NCBI RefSeq assembly: GCF_009796825.1 | Contig: NZ_CP047030.1 | Location: forward strand, 4,152,501 to 4,216,500 | Source of the DNA: Algibacter sp. L3A6 | GTDB lineage: Bacteria > Bacteroidota > Bacteroidia > Flavobacteriales > Flavobacteriaceae | Length of the DNA stretch: 64,000 nt | Direction of reading: 5' to 3' | Shown here: positions 46,397 through 55,222 of the stretch, in pieces | How positions within the stretch are numbered: the stretch's first letter is position 1 | How the letters are laid out: the number at the start of each line of letters is the position of its first letter | Position numbers and translations under genes: made by a program | The notes under the pieces: model-generated | The model's database searches: none | The model's input: the letters and a program-made list of their open reading frames with translations, nothing else | Told to the model about the DNA's origin: nothing

Positions 46397-48040
46397 CTAT
46401 TCTACTATCACTTTATAAGCAACACCTGCTTGTCTAATTATATACATCCCTTTCTTTGGGTTAGACAATTTAGCTTGATTTCCAGTTCCTTCATCTAGTT
46501 TTCTACCTGACATAGAATAGATCGACCAAGGTTCAGAATTCTTTAAATTAAACGACCCATCTTTACTTGGATTAGGATACACCTTGAATCTGTTTTCTAA
46601 AATATCAGGTTGACTATTCGTACTTAAAATACTTTCATTAGCAATAGCAGCATAATACACTTTTAATCTATTAATAGCTTCTGAACACTGCATTGGTGTA
46701 CCGTATATCATAAAAACCTCAGATCTATAAGATTCATAAATCTCTCCTATTAATGCTGTTGGGTTTATTAAATAAGCTGGTTTGTCATTAAATCCTACTA
46801 AAGACATTCCTGCCTCGCTAGAACGAATTCTATTATCATTTACTCCTACTTCAGATTGTAAAGATCTGTTTTGCTGATAAGCTATTATAGTCTTATCCGC
46901 TTTATTTCTACATACTATAGAATTAATATTAATATCTGACAGTGGCCTAAACAAGGCAAATGCCTTTACTGTAGACGAAGTAGCACTAGTTTCATCAGAA
47001 AGTATAATTGCTTGATCTGATTGTTGTCTATTTAGTTTAAGTGCTTTTTTATCAATTCTATCTTCTCTTTCCCAAGAAGCATTTCTAAAAAACCTATATC
47101 TTGGATCCCATTGTGATCTATCGTACCTAGCATTATAAGGACAACTAAGTCTTGTCATATCTTGATATGTAGTTACATAATTATTATTTTTCTTATATTC
47201 ATTTGGAATTTCATTTGTACTAGCTCCCAAAATATCCGTATTTAAAATAGGAAGTACTTCTCCCGAATTTCTGTCAGTAAACTCTCCAAAACGAAATTGC
47301 TCTAAACTATGGTCTGGATTTCTTCTATATTGTATTTCATAATAATGCCTAACTACAGAAGCTGCTCCTAAATCTAGTCCATCGTCATTTAAAAGGTAAT
47401 TTTCATATTCGCCATAATAAACAAAAGGAGAACCTACTTCATCTGTATGCGTAATAGAATCATCTTCCACAAGTTCGTCTTGATCACTATCTCCATTATC
47501 CTCCTGGTAAGAGTACGTTAAATTCCTTACCCCACCTAGTCCATCAGCTCCTTGTTCATTTTCAGTAAAGTCATATTGTCCATCTGCTTTCCAAAGGGCC
47601 ATTCTAAAAGGGCCTACTGTCAATTTTGTATTAACTGTTGTTCCATTTGGTACAATTTCTAAAGTTCCATTGTCATTTTGTCCCTTAACAGAAGTTATGA
47701 TATTACCTACTCTTTTATTAAAACCAGCTTGAGTCGGGTTATATTTATCTTGATGAGCAGCATCACGCATAGTAGCTTGCACAGCACGTCCATAAAGATC
47801 TGCTTTCTCTCCTACAATATCGCCTTGGCTTGGTATTACTATACTATTAATTACCCCTCCTGCATTTGATGTAATACCTATTTGGAAATTATTAACTCCA
47901 TTAACATCTAACTTATGCGTTGTTTCTCTATGATCATCGGTAATAAGAACTATATTTTGTGGCGGTATATCTGTCTTTTGGGCATAACTATTAAAGAATG
48001 CTGATAACGCTACAATAGCAATTTTTATAGTTTTAATCAT
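46397..48040 (-). CDS. Secreted protein of unknown family (ITSNAGG family), T9SS-exported, copy 1
   Basis: A 547-residue protein with a signal peptide (MIKTIKIAIVALSAFFNSYA) and a C-terminal T9SS domain (VYPNPSKDGSFNLKN ... KGMYIIRQAG). The middle belongs to a family with three members in this window and none that I can name. Shared cores are FQIGITSNAGG, LYGRA.QA..RD.AH, YNPTQAGFN, ALW..DG.YDFT, RHYYEI, LFRP.S and FMIYGTP. The sequence looks beta-rich, perhaps a jelly-roll or beta-sandwich. It should be displayed on the cell surface. It carries its own PUL promoter and neighbours a sulfatase, so a glycan-binding or glycan-cleaving role is likely but unproven. Confidence 0.8.
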   Translation of the reverse strand: MIKTIKIAIVALSAFFNSYAQKTDIPPQNIVLITDDHRETTHKLDVNGVNNFQIGITSNAGGVINSIVIPSQGDIVGEKADLYGRAVQATMRDAAHQDKYNPTQAGFNKRVGNIITSVKGQNDNGTLEIVPNGTTVNTKLTVGPFRMALWKADGQYDFTENEQGADGLGGVRNLTYSYQEDNGDSDQDELVEDDSITHTDEVGSPFVYYGEYENYLLNDDGLDLGAASVVRHYYEIQYRRNPDHSLEQFRFGEFTDRNSGEVLPILNTDILGASTNEIPNEYKKNNNYVTTYQDMTRLSCPYNARYDRSQWDPRYRFFRNASWEREDRIDKKALKLNRQQSDQAIILSDETSATSSTVKAFALFRPLSDININSIVCRNKADKTIIAYQQNRSLQSEVGVNDNRIRSSEAGMSLVGFNDKPAYLINPTALIGEIYESYRSEVFMIYGTPMQCSEAINRLKVYYAAIANESILSTNSQPDILENRFKVYPNPSKDGSFNLKNSEPWSIYSMSGRKLDEGTGNQAKLSNPKKGMYIIRQAGVAYKVIVE

Positions 48041-48077
48041 AATAATTTTATTGATTTATTAGTACATCCTTAACAAA

Positions 48078-48112
48078 CAATATTAACCTAATATTAAGAG
48101 TTTCCCATCCTG
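48078..48112 (-). promoter_or_regulatory. PUL promoter element for ITSNAGG copy 1
   Basis: On the minus strand: GCAGGATGG, 19 nt, then TAATATTG. The distal half-site present in copy 2 (CAGA) is disrupted here by a small insertion. Confidence 0.65.
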
Positions 48113-48301
48113 CTACTTCACGTCTAAAGTTCTATATCAGTTAATTGACTATTACATAAACAAAACAGATATAATTCTTGAAAACTAAATTCATATCTAA
48201 AGCTCTGTTTAAAATCTGAGCAGAAATAATAGGATATTAGTCTAATATTGAATGTCGATATTTGATAGTAAAAACAAAAACAGTTGAACCTTTATAAACT
48301 A

Positions 48302-49630
48302 CTACTTTTTAGTTCTTGCATGTTTATAAACACTTAATGTCTTTTTTAATTCTTTATACACGTTTCTCTCCTGCGTACTTAAGTTTTCTAAAGGAAGTGG
48401 TCTCTGCTCATAAAAATCATTTTTTACATTATAAAACTTACCTGTTGCATATAATTTATACTCTTTATTCCTTGCAAATTCTTTCAATCTTTTTAAGTCA
48501 CCGTGTCCTGAAAACCAACTATAAATAGATTTTTTAGGATTTCCTTTTTTGTCCAAAAGTTGGGGAAGAAAACTAACACCATCAACAGGTATAATTGAAG
48601 GAACATCAGCATTCGCAATCTCACAAATTGTAGGTAATACATCGCTAAAATCAATCAAGTCAGAATTTTTAGTATTCGCCTTTATTTTACCATCCCAACG
48701 TGCTACAAATGGTACATGAGTTCCGTTATCTGTAGTTCTAGTTTTTCCTCCAGGATATTCTTTGTCATTAAACATGGATACAATCAGTTTTTCAGTTCCG
48801 TTATCACCTGTAAAAATTATAATTGTATTTTCACTAATCCCTAAGTTTTCAACTTTAGCAACAATTTTCCCCACTATTCCATCCATATATGCAACCATAT
48901 CTGCAAAATATTTAGGATCTCCCTTATTGATTAAAGACCCCATACTTTTTGGATCCCAATCTTTAGAATCTGGAGTAGGAACAAAAGGATAATGTGCTAA
49001 AAGCATTGGATAATAAGCGAAAAATTGTTCTTTTTTATTCTCTTCAATAAAATCACAAATAAAGTCACTAACAATATCAGGGCCAAATTCCCCATTGATA
49101 AAATGCTGTACTTTATTGTTAATTTGAAGAACCGGATTTGAAAATCTAGTATCATGTCTCAAACTATCAAATCTTTGTCGAGATTGCTGCCAAAGACAAG
49201 ATGTATCAAATCCAAAATGTTGCGGAGAATCTTCTTCTTTTCCTAATTGCCATTTTCCAGCAATAGCTGTTTTATACCCTGCCTTTTTTAAAAGATTCCC
49301 AAAACTTACCTGACGCCTATCTAATTCTGCAAAACGTGTATAATTTCTAACATTATATTGACCTGTCATAATTTGTACTCGAGAAGGAGTACAAACTGGT
49401 TGAGAATGGCAATTTTCAAATTGAATACCTTGCATAGCAAGTTTGTTTATATGAGGAGTTTTATAAGAAGTCCCTCCATAGGCTTCAATACATTCCATCC
49501 CTAAATCATCAGCCATTATGAGAACAATATTTGGACTTGTACCTTGTGCATTTATACTTAGTAAACTTATGAGAAACACCATCACTCCATTAATAGCAAA
49601 TCGTAATACTCGTCTTTTATTTACTTTCAT
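48302..49630 (-). CDS. Secreted S1-type sulfatase, duplicated copy 1
   Basis: A 442-residue sulfatase with a signal peptide (about 1-29, ends LLSINAQ). The formylglycine Cys is C80 in CTPSR; VLIMADDLGMEC, AGKWQLGK (Gln in place of the usual His of GKWH) and FTGDNGTEK are seen. Its C-terminal half is almost identical to copy 2 (51738-53066), while the N-terminal half differs more, as expected after gene conversion. Unlike copy 2, its upstream region (49631-49759) has no PUL promoter motif, so it may be expressed differently or by read-through. Confidence 0.93.
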   Translation of the reverse strand: MKVNKRRVLRFAINGVMVFLISLLSINAQGTSPNIVLIMADDLGMECIEAYGGTSYKTPHINKLAMQGIQFENCHSQPVCTPSRVQIMTGQYNVRNYTRFAELDRRQVSFGNLLKKAGYKTAIAGKWQLGKEEDSPQHFGFDTSCLWQQSRQRFDSLRHDTRFSNPVLQINNKVQHFINGEFGPDIVSDFICDFIEENKKEQFFAYYPMLLAHYPFVPTPDSKDWDPKSMGSLINKGDPKYFADMVAYMDGIVGKIVAKVENLGISENTIIIFTGDNGTEKLIVSMFNDKEYPGGKTRTTDNGTHVPFVARWDGKIKANTKNSDLIDFSDVLPTICEIANADVPSIIPVDGVSFLPQLLDKKGNPKKSIYSWFSGHGDLKRLKEFARNKEYKLYATGKFYNVKNDFYEQRPLPLENLSTQERNVYKELKKTLSVYKHARTKK

Positions 49631-49759
49631 TTTATTGTCTATTTAATTAATTGGGTTCTCTGCAAATAATTCTGTAATATTTTTAGTGTAGTTATATTTA
49701 CACTTTAGATTAATTATATACTTTCATCAATATTTATTCATTTTAATAGAGAATCACAT

Positions 49760-49797
49760 AAAAAAAGGTTTGAACTGTATAGTTCAAACCTCTTTTC
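49760..49797 (-). terminator. Terminator after ITSNAGG copy 2
   Basis: A perfect 11-bp stem (AGGTTTGAACT / AGTTCAAACCT) with a GTAT loop is followed on the minus strand by seven T. The same arm appears near 46355-46370 after copy 1, but its partner arm has decayed there. Confidence 0.88.
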
Positions 49798-49821
49798 AAT
49801 AAATAAAACATCTAATAAATA

Positions 49822-51471
49822 CTATTCTACTATCACTTTATAAGCAGCACCTGCTTGTCTAATGATATACATCCCTTTTTTTGGATTAGACAGCTTAGCT
49901 TGATTTCCTGTTCCTTCATCTAGTTTTCTACCTGACATAGAATAGATCGACCAAGGTTCAGAATTCTTTAAATTAAACGACCCATCTTTACTTGGATTAG
50001 GATACACATTGAAGGTGTTTTCCAAAACATCCGATTGACTGTTCTTTTTTGCACTAATTTTATTAGCACTAGAAGCATAAAACGCTTTTAATCTATTAAT
50101 AGCTGTTGCACATTGCCTTGGTGTACCGTATATCATAAAAATCTCAGATCTGTAAGATTCAAAAATATCTCTTAATGCCGCTGGGTTTATTAAATAAGCT
50201 GGCCTATCATTAAATCCTACTAAAGACATACCTGTTTCACCTGCACGAACTCTGTTATCATTCATTCCTACTTCTGTTTCTGGAGATCTATTTTGTGCAT
50301 AAACTATTTTTCTTCCTTTTTTTTCCCTACCTATAATAGAGTTGATATTAATCTCTGACAATGGTCTAAATAAGGCAAATGCCTTTCCTGTAGTTGAAGT
50401 AGCACTAGTTTCATCGGTAATCATATATCCTTGATCTGATTGTGCTCTACTTAGTTTAAGTGCTTTTTTTGCAACTCTATCTTCTCTTTGCCATGGTGAG
50501 CCAGGTGCAGCATTTCTATAAAACCTATATCTTGGATCCCATTGTGATCTATCGTATCTAGCATTATAAGGACACTTTAGATATGTCATATCTTTATATG
50601 TAGTTACATAATTATTATTTTTCTTATATTCATTTGGAATTTCATCTGTACTAACTCCTAAATAATCCGTATTTAAGATAGGAAGTATTTCTCCCGTTTT
50701 TCTATCAGTAAACTCTCCAAAACGAAATTGCTCTAAACTATGGTCTGGATTTCTTCTATATTGTATTTCATAATAATGTCTAACTACAGAAGCTGCTCCT
50801 AAATCTAGTCCATCGTCATTTAAAAGGTAATTTTCATATTCGCCATAAAAAATAAAAGGAGAACCTACTTCCATTGTATGTGTAATAGAATCATCTTCCT
50901 CAAGTTCGTCTTGATCACTATCTTCATTATCAAAATTATAAGAGTCATCTACCTTCCTTGTCCCACCTAATCCATCAGGAGCAAATTCATTTTCAGTAAA
51001 GTCATATTGTCCATCTGCTTTCCAAAGGGCCATTCTAAAAGGGCCTACTGTCAATTTTTTATTAACAATTGTTCCATTAGGTACAATTTCTAAAGTTCCA
51101 TTGTCATTTTGTCCCTTAACAGAAGTTATGATATTACCCACTCTTTTATTAAAACCAGCTTGAGTGGGATTGTATTTATCTTGATGAGCAGCATCACGCA
51201 TGGTAGCTTGTACAGCACGTCCGTAAAGATCTGCTTTCTCTCCTACAATATCACCTTGTCCTGGTATTACTATACTATTAATTACCCCTCCTGCATTTGA
51301 AGTAATACCTATCTGAAAATTATTAGCTCCATTAACATCCAACTTATGCGTTGTTTCTCTATGGTCGTCCGTAATAAGAACTATATTTTGTGGCGGATTA
51401 TCCGTCGTTTGGGCATAACTATTAAAGAATGCTGATAACGCTATAGTAGCGAAAATTTTAGTTTTAATCAT
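49822..51471 (-). CDS. Secreted protein of unknown family (ITSNAGG family), T9SS-exported, copy 2
   Basis: A 549-residue sister of the copy at 46397-48040. The start at 51471 (MIKTKIFATIALSAFFNSYA) is chosen because it matches copy 1 and leaves a normal distance to the promoter element. The family cores are all present, with an Asp/Glu-rich stretch (NEDSDQDELEEDDS) in the middle and an identical T9SS tail (NPSKDGSFNLKNSEPWSIYS). The N-terminal two thirds vary modestly from copy 1. Surface exposure is predicted; activity is unknown. Confidence 0.8.
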   Translation of the reverse strand: MIKTKIFATIALSAFFNSYAQTTDNPPQNIVLITDDHRETTHKLDVNGANNFQIGITSNAGGVINSIVIPGQGDIVGEKADLYGRAVQATMRDAAHQDKYNPTQAGFNKRVGNIITSVKGQNDNGTLEIVPNGTIVNKKLTVGPFRMALWKADGQYDFTENEFAPDGLGGTRKVDDSYNFDNEDSDQDELEEDDSITHTMEVGSPFIFYGEYENYLLNDDGLDLGAASVVRHYYEIQYRRNPDHSLEQFRFGEFTDRKTGEILPILNTDYLGVSTDEIPNEYKKNNNYVTTYKDMTYLKCPYNARYDRSQWDPRYRFYRNAAPGSPWQREDRVAKKALKLSRAQSDQGYMITDETSATSTTGKAFALFRPLSEININSIIGREKKGRKIVYAQNRSPETEVGMNDNRVRAGETGMSLVGFNDRPAYLINPAALRDIFESYRSEIFMIYGTPRQCATAINRLKAFYASSANKISAKKNSQSDVLENTFNVYPNPSKDGSFNLKNSEPWSIYSMSGRKLDEGTGNQAKLSNPKKGMYIIRQAGAAYKVIVE

Positions 51472-51515
51472 AATTAATTGGTTTAGGTTAGTGTTAAAAT
51501 AAGTTTTCAACATTA

Positions 51516-51559
51516 CAAGTATAAACTATTCATAAGACCGTTGCATCCTGCTACTTCTG
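51516..51559 (-). promoter_or_regulatory. PUL promoter element for ITSNAGG copy 2
   Basis: On the minus strand: CAGA, then GCAGGATGC (9-bp spacing), 19 nt, then TATACTTG. Confidence 0.7.
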
Positions 51560-51737
51560 TCTAAAGTTCTATATCAGTTAATTGACTATTACATAAACGA
51601 AACAGATATAATTCTTAAAAATTAAATTCATATTTAAAGCTCTGTTTAAAATCTGAGCAGAAATAATAGGATATTATTCTAATATTGAATGTCTATATTT
51701 GATCTTAAAACAAAAACAGTTAAACCTTTATAAGCTA

Positions 51738-53066
51738 CTACTTTTTAGTCCTTGCATGTTTATAAACACTTAATGTCTTTTTTAATTCTTTATACACGTT
51801 TCTTTCCTGTCTACTTAAGCTTTCTAAAGGAAGTGGTTGCTGCTCATAAAGATCATTTTTTACATTATAAAACTTACCTGTTGCATATAATTTATACTCT
51901 TTATTCCTTGCAAATTCTTTCAATCTTTTTAAGTCACCGTGTCCTGAAAACCAACTATAAATAGATTTTTTAGGATTTCCTTTTTTGCCAAAAAGTTGGG
52001 GAAGAAAACTAACACCATCAACAGGTATAATTGAAGGAACATCAGCATTCGCAATCTCACAAATTGTAGGTAATACATCACTAAAATCAATCAAGTCAAA
52101 ATTTTTAGTATTCGCCTTTATTTTACCATCCCAACGTGCTACAAATGGTACATGAGTTCCGTTATCTGTCGTTTTTGTTTTTCCTCCAATATATTCTTTA
52201 CCTCTAAACATAGAAACAATAGGTTTATCAGTTCCATTATCACCTGTAAATATAATTATGGTATTTTCACTAAGTCCTAAGTCTTCTATTTTGGTAACAA
52301 TTTTGCCTACTAATCCATCCATATAAGCTACCATCTCAGGAAAATATTTAGGATCACCTTTATAAACTTTAGAACCCATGCTTTTACTATCCCAATCCTT
52401 TGAGTCTGGAGTTGGAATAAAAGGACAATGCGTTAAAATCATTGGATAGTATGCAAAAAATTGCTCGTTTTTGTTCTCTTCAATAAAATCACAAATAAAA
52501 TCGCTAACAATATCAGGTCCAAATTCTCCGTTTGTAAAAGACTTCACTTTACCATTAATTTCAAGAATTGGATTTGAAAACCTTGTATCATGTTTAGCTT
52601 TATTTACTCTAGGACGAGATTGTTGCCAAAGACAAGATTTATCAAAACCAAAGTGTTGAGGGGAATCCTTCTCTTTTCCTAACTGCCATTTACCTGCTAT
52701 AGCTGTTTTATAACCCGCATTTTTTAAAAGATTCCCAAAAGTTGCTTGACTTCTATCTAAATCTGCAAAACGCGTATAATTACGAACGTTATATTGACCT
52801 GTCATAATTTGTACTCGAGAAGGAGTACATACTGGTTGAGAATGGCAATTTTCAAATTTAATACCTTGCAAAGCCAGTTTATCAATATTTGGTGTTTTGT
52901 ATGACGTTCCGCCGTATGCGTTTACACACTCCACACCAAAATCATCTGCCATAATTAAAACAATATTGGGAGGATTATCTTGCGCTTTTACATCTAAAAA
53001 ACTTATTAGTAATAAAGTTATTACAATAATATATTTATCAATTTTATTACCTTTCTTAATGAGCAT
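51738..53066 (-). CDS. Secreted S1-type sulfatase, duplicated copy 2
   Basis: A 442-residue sulfatase, sister of 48302-49630. It has a signal peptide (ends FLDVKAQ), the formylglycine Cys C80 in CTPSR, VLIMADDFGVEC, AGKWQLGK and FTGDNGTDK. It retains a PUL promoter element at 53228-53271, about 160 bp upstream, which implies an unusually long 5' UTR of roughly 150 nt. Substrate unknown; its pairing with the ITSNAGG protein in both modules suggests the two act on the same glycan. Confidence 0.93.
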   Translation of the reverse strand: MLIKKGNKIDKYIIVITLLLISFLDVKAQDNPPNIVLIMADDFGVECVNAYGGTSYKTPNIDKLALQGIKFENCHSQPVCTPSRVQIMTGQYNVRNYTRFADLDRSQATFGNLLKNAGYKTAIAGKWQLGKEKDSPQHFGFDKSCLWQQSRPRVNKAKHDTRFSNPILEINGKVKSFTNGEFGPDIVSDFICDFIEENKNEQFFAYYPMILTHCPFIPTPDSKDWDSKSMGSKVYKGDPKYFPEMVAYMDGLVGKIVTKIEDLGLSENTIIIFTGDNGTDKPIVSMFRGKEYIGGKTKTTDNGTHVPFVARWDGKIKANTKNFDLIDFSDVLPTICEIANADVPSIIPVDGVSFLPQLFGKKGNPKKSIYSWFSGHGDLKRLKEFARNKEYKLYATGKFYNVKNDLYEQQPLPLESLSRQERNVYKELKKTLSVYKHARTKK

Positions 53067-53227
53067 TTGATTAAAATTTATTAAAAAAACAAACTACATA
53101 TCTTGCAATTTTAAATACTTACATGAGAAATCTAATCTTGTTTTATTTAAAACTAAGTATAATCTCTTTCCCTTGGTTTATAATTTCCAATACAAAATAT
53201 TAAAACACACAACCTTGGTTATTTATG

Positions 53228-53271
53228 TGAAATTAAACTAAAAACAAGAAAATAGTATCCTGCTACTTCTG
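53228..53271 (-). promoter_or_regulatory. PUL promoter element for sulfatase copy 2
   Basis: On the minus strand: CAGA, then GCAGGATAC (9-bp spacing), 19 nt, then TAATTTCA. The 394-bp gap 53067-53460 holds this and the next element, with no gene seen. Confidence 0.62.
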
Positions 53272-53375
53272 TCTTTAAAAATTATTATTCACAATTCATC
53301 TATTTTAAACACATTCCTAAGTAGGTAAAACTTATACATAATTAGTATAGATTTTAATAACAAATAAGAATACTG

Positions 53376-53419
53376 CAGAAATAACAGGATGCTATTGTAA
53401 AGTTTTAATACGAAGTTTG
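53376..53419 (+). promoter_or_regulatory. PUL promoter element for the GH43 gene
   Basis: The plus strand reads CAGA, then ACAGGATGC (9-bp spacing), 19 nt, then GAAGTTTG. The start codon is about 42 nt past the box. Confidence 0.68.
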
Positions 53420-53460
53420 ATTAATGAAAACAACATTCACGTTTAATAGTTTATAAAAAA

Positions 53461-55117
53461 ATGAAACTATTTTTAATAATACTTATAATTGCTGCTTCTC
53501 AAAATTTATTAATAGGGCAACAAACGGGTAGTTGGGGAGATCAAGGAGATGGTACTTACAAAAATCCTATACTTCAAAGTAATTACCCAGATAACGATGC
53601 GATTAGAGTGGGTGATACATTTTATATGATGTCTTCCACAAATCATTTTATCCCTGGCATGGTCATCTTAAAATCAACGGATTTAGTAAACTGGGAATTT
53701 TCAAACCATATCATGAATGCTCCAGTAGATTATGATAAAAACTTTAGTATTACTCAAGAAAGAAAACTAACAAGTCGCGGAAACTGGGCGGGTTCTTTTG
53801 GATATAATGGGGAAGCATACTTTGCCTATTGGTGTTATAACAAACGACATAAAAAACCTGGAGGTACCCATACCATAGTCTATTCAAAAGCGAAAACCAT
53901 GGAAGGCCCATGGAGTATTCCAAAAGAAATTACTTGGGCAGATGGTAGTCATATAAACACCACCGACCCAGGGGTGTTTTGGGATTTAGAAACAAAAAAA
54001 GCTTGGATAGGACTATGGAAGGATGGAGAAGTTAGAATTTATCCTATGTCGTGGGATGGAACTGAAATATTAAAAAACAGAGGAGAGGGAATCCTTGTAA
54101 CAAACACCTTTCAAGGGGAAGCTGTAAAAATATTTAAGTTCAAAAATAGGTATTATGTTTCGAATATATATGTAGACAAAGATTCTGAAGGAAAAAGACT
54201 TAGAATGGGAGCTATTCAACGATCAAAAAACATTGAAGGTCCTTGGGAAGGAAGACTTAACTTAGAAAATGGAAATGGAACAAATAGAAACCCTGCGCAA
54301 GGAACTTATATTAATTTAGAAAATGGAACAAGTTGGTTTTTGCATCAATTATCTACAGGAAGTAATGAAGAAAGATATATGGGAAGACCACAATTTCTAG
54401 AGCCTGTAATTTGGAAAGATGGTTGGCCAAATATAGGTATTGACACCGATGGAAATGGTATTGGAGAAGTTATTTGGCAACATAAAAAACCAATACAAGG
54501 AAATTCAATAAATGCACCAGCATCTGATGACAACTTTGATGGAGCTATATTAGGGATGCAATGGAACTGGCGCTTTAATCCGGATATGTCAAAATGGTCA
54601 CTCACAGAAAGACCTGGTTTTTTAAGATTAAAGTCATCTGCCCCTTCTTCCTCAAAAAACAACAGTCTAGATGAACTTCCAAATATTATCGGACAACGTT
54701 TAATGGGGCGGTATAATAATGTAATGACAACCAAAATAGACCTTTCTAAAATGAAGTCTGGACAAGAAATTGGATTTCATATTTCTTCTCTTGAAAATAA
54801 TGCCATTGCTATCAAAAAAGAAATTACAACTCTTGTTTAGATCTGGTAAAAAGGAAGCTCCTAATATTCAAAAAGGAAGCTTTATAAATCAAAAAATGAT
54901 TTGGTTTCAGGCGAAAGTCACAATTGGTTTAGCTACTTTTTATTATAGTTTAGACGGAAAAATGTTTACACAATTTGGAAATGAAGTCCGTTTACTATTT
55001 AGTGGTTTCACACCCAATATGGTTGGCTATTACAGCATGAACTCAGAAGCAAAAGGATATATTGATATTGATTGGTTTCAATATGACTATGATGGTCCAA
55101 AAGGAGATACAAAATAA
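53461..55117 (+). pseudogene. GH43-family beta-xylosidase-like gene with one frameshift
   Basis: The first frame (53461-54840, 459 codons) carries a signal peptide, then the GH43 propeller: NYPDNDAIRVGDTFYMMSST (base Asp), GVILKSTDLVNWE-type STDLVNWEF, TTDPGVFWDLETKKAWIGLW and FQGEAVKIFKFKNRYYVS (acid Glu). The start of the C-terminal lectin-like beta-sandwich follows. The rest of that sandwich (SGKKEAPNIQKGSFI ... YYSLDGKMFTQFG ... YIDIDWFQYDYDGP) continues in the +1 frame to 55117. Removing one A from the A6 run at 54814-54819 joins the two into about 551 residues, the usual length for xylosidase-type GH43 enzymes. The catalytic propeller is complete, so a truncated protein might still fold, or this may be a sequence error. 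Confidence 0.85.
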
Positions 55118-55148
55118 TAAACTTAGACTTTAAACAAATTTGTAAATA

Positions 55149-55197
55149 CAAAAGACCTCCTTAACATTGGGATGAGTAAAGGAGGTCTTTCTTTTAT
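55149..55197. terminator. Bidirectional terminator between GH43 and sulfatase
   Basis: A 12-bp stem (AAAGACCTCCTT / AAGGAGGTCTTT) is flanked by A-rich and T-rich tracts. It lies between convergent genes and can serve both. Confidence 0.88.
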
Positions 55198-55222
55198 ATT
55201 TATAAGCTAAAAAACTATTAGT

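Larger units (their letters stand above)
46397..49630 (-). repeat. Tandem segmental duplication, copy 1 (unknown protein + sulfatase)
   Basis: Copy 1 of a two-gene module repeated at 49822-53066. The gene order and orientation are the same, and the intergenic stretch 48105-48301 is nearly identical to 51543-51737. The 3' halves of both genes are much closer than their 5' halves. Confidence 0.9.
49822..53066 (-). repeat. Tandem segmental duplication, copy 2 (unknown protein + sulfatase)
   Basis: Second copy of the module at 46397-49630, about 3.2 kb long, separated from it by about 190 bp that contain the terminator at 49760-49797. Confidence 0.9.

Noticed and set aside
48105..48301. Near-identical intergenic blocks considered as an insertion-sequence end
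   Set aside because: The similarity is explained by the tandem gene duplication; no transposase or inverted repeats are present.
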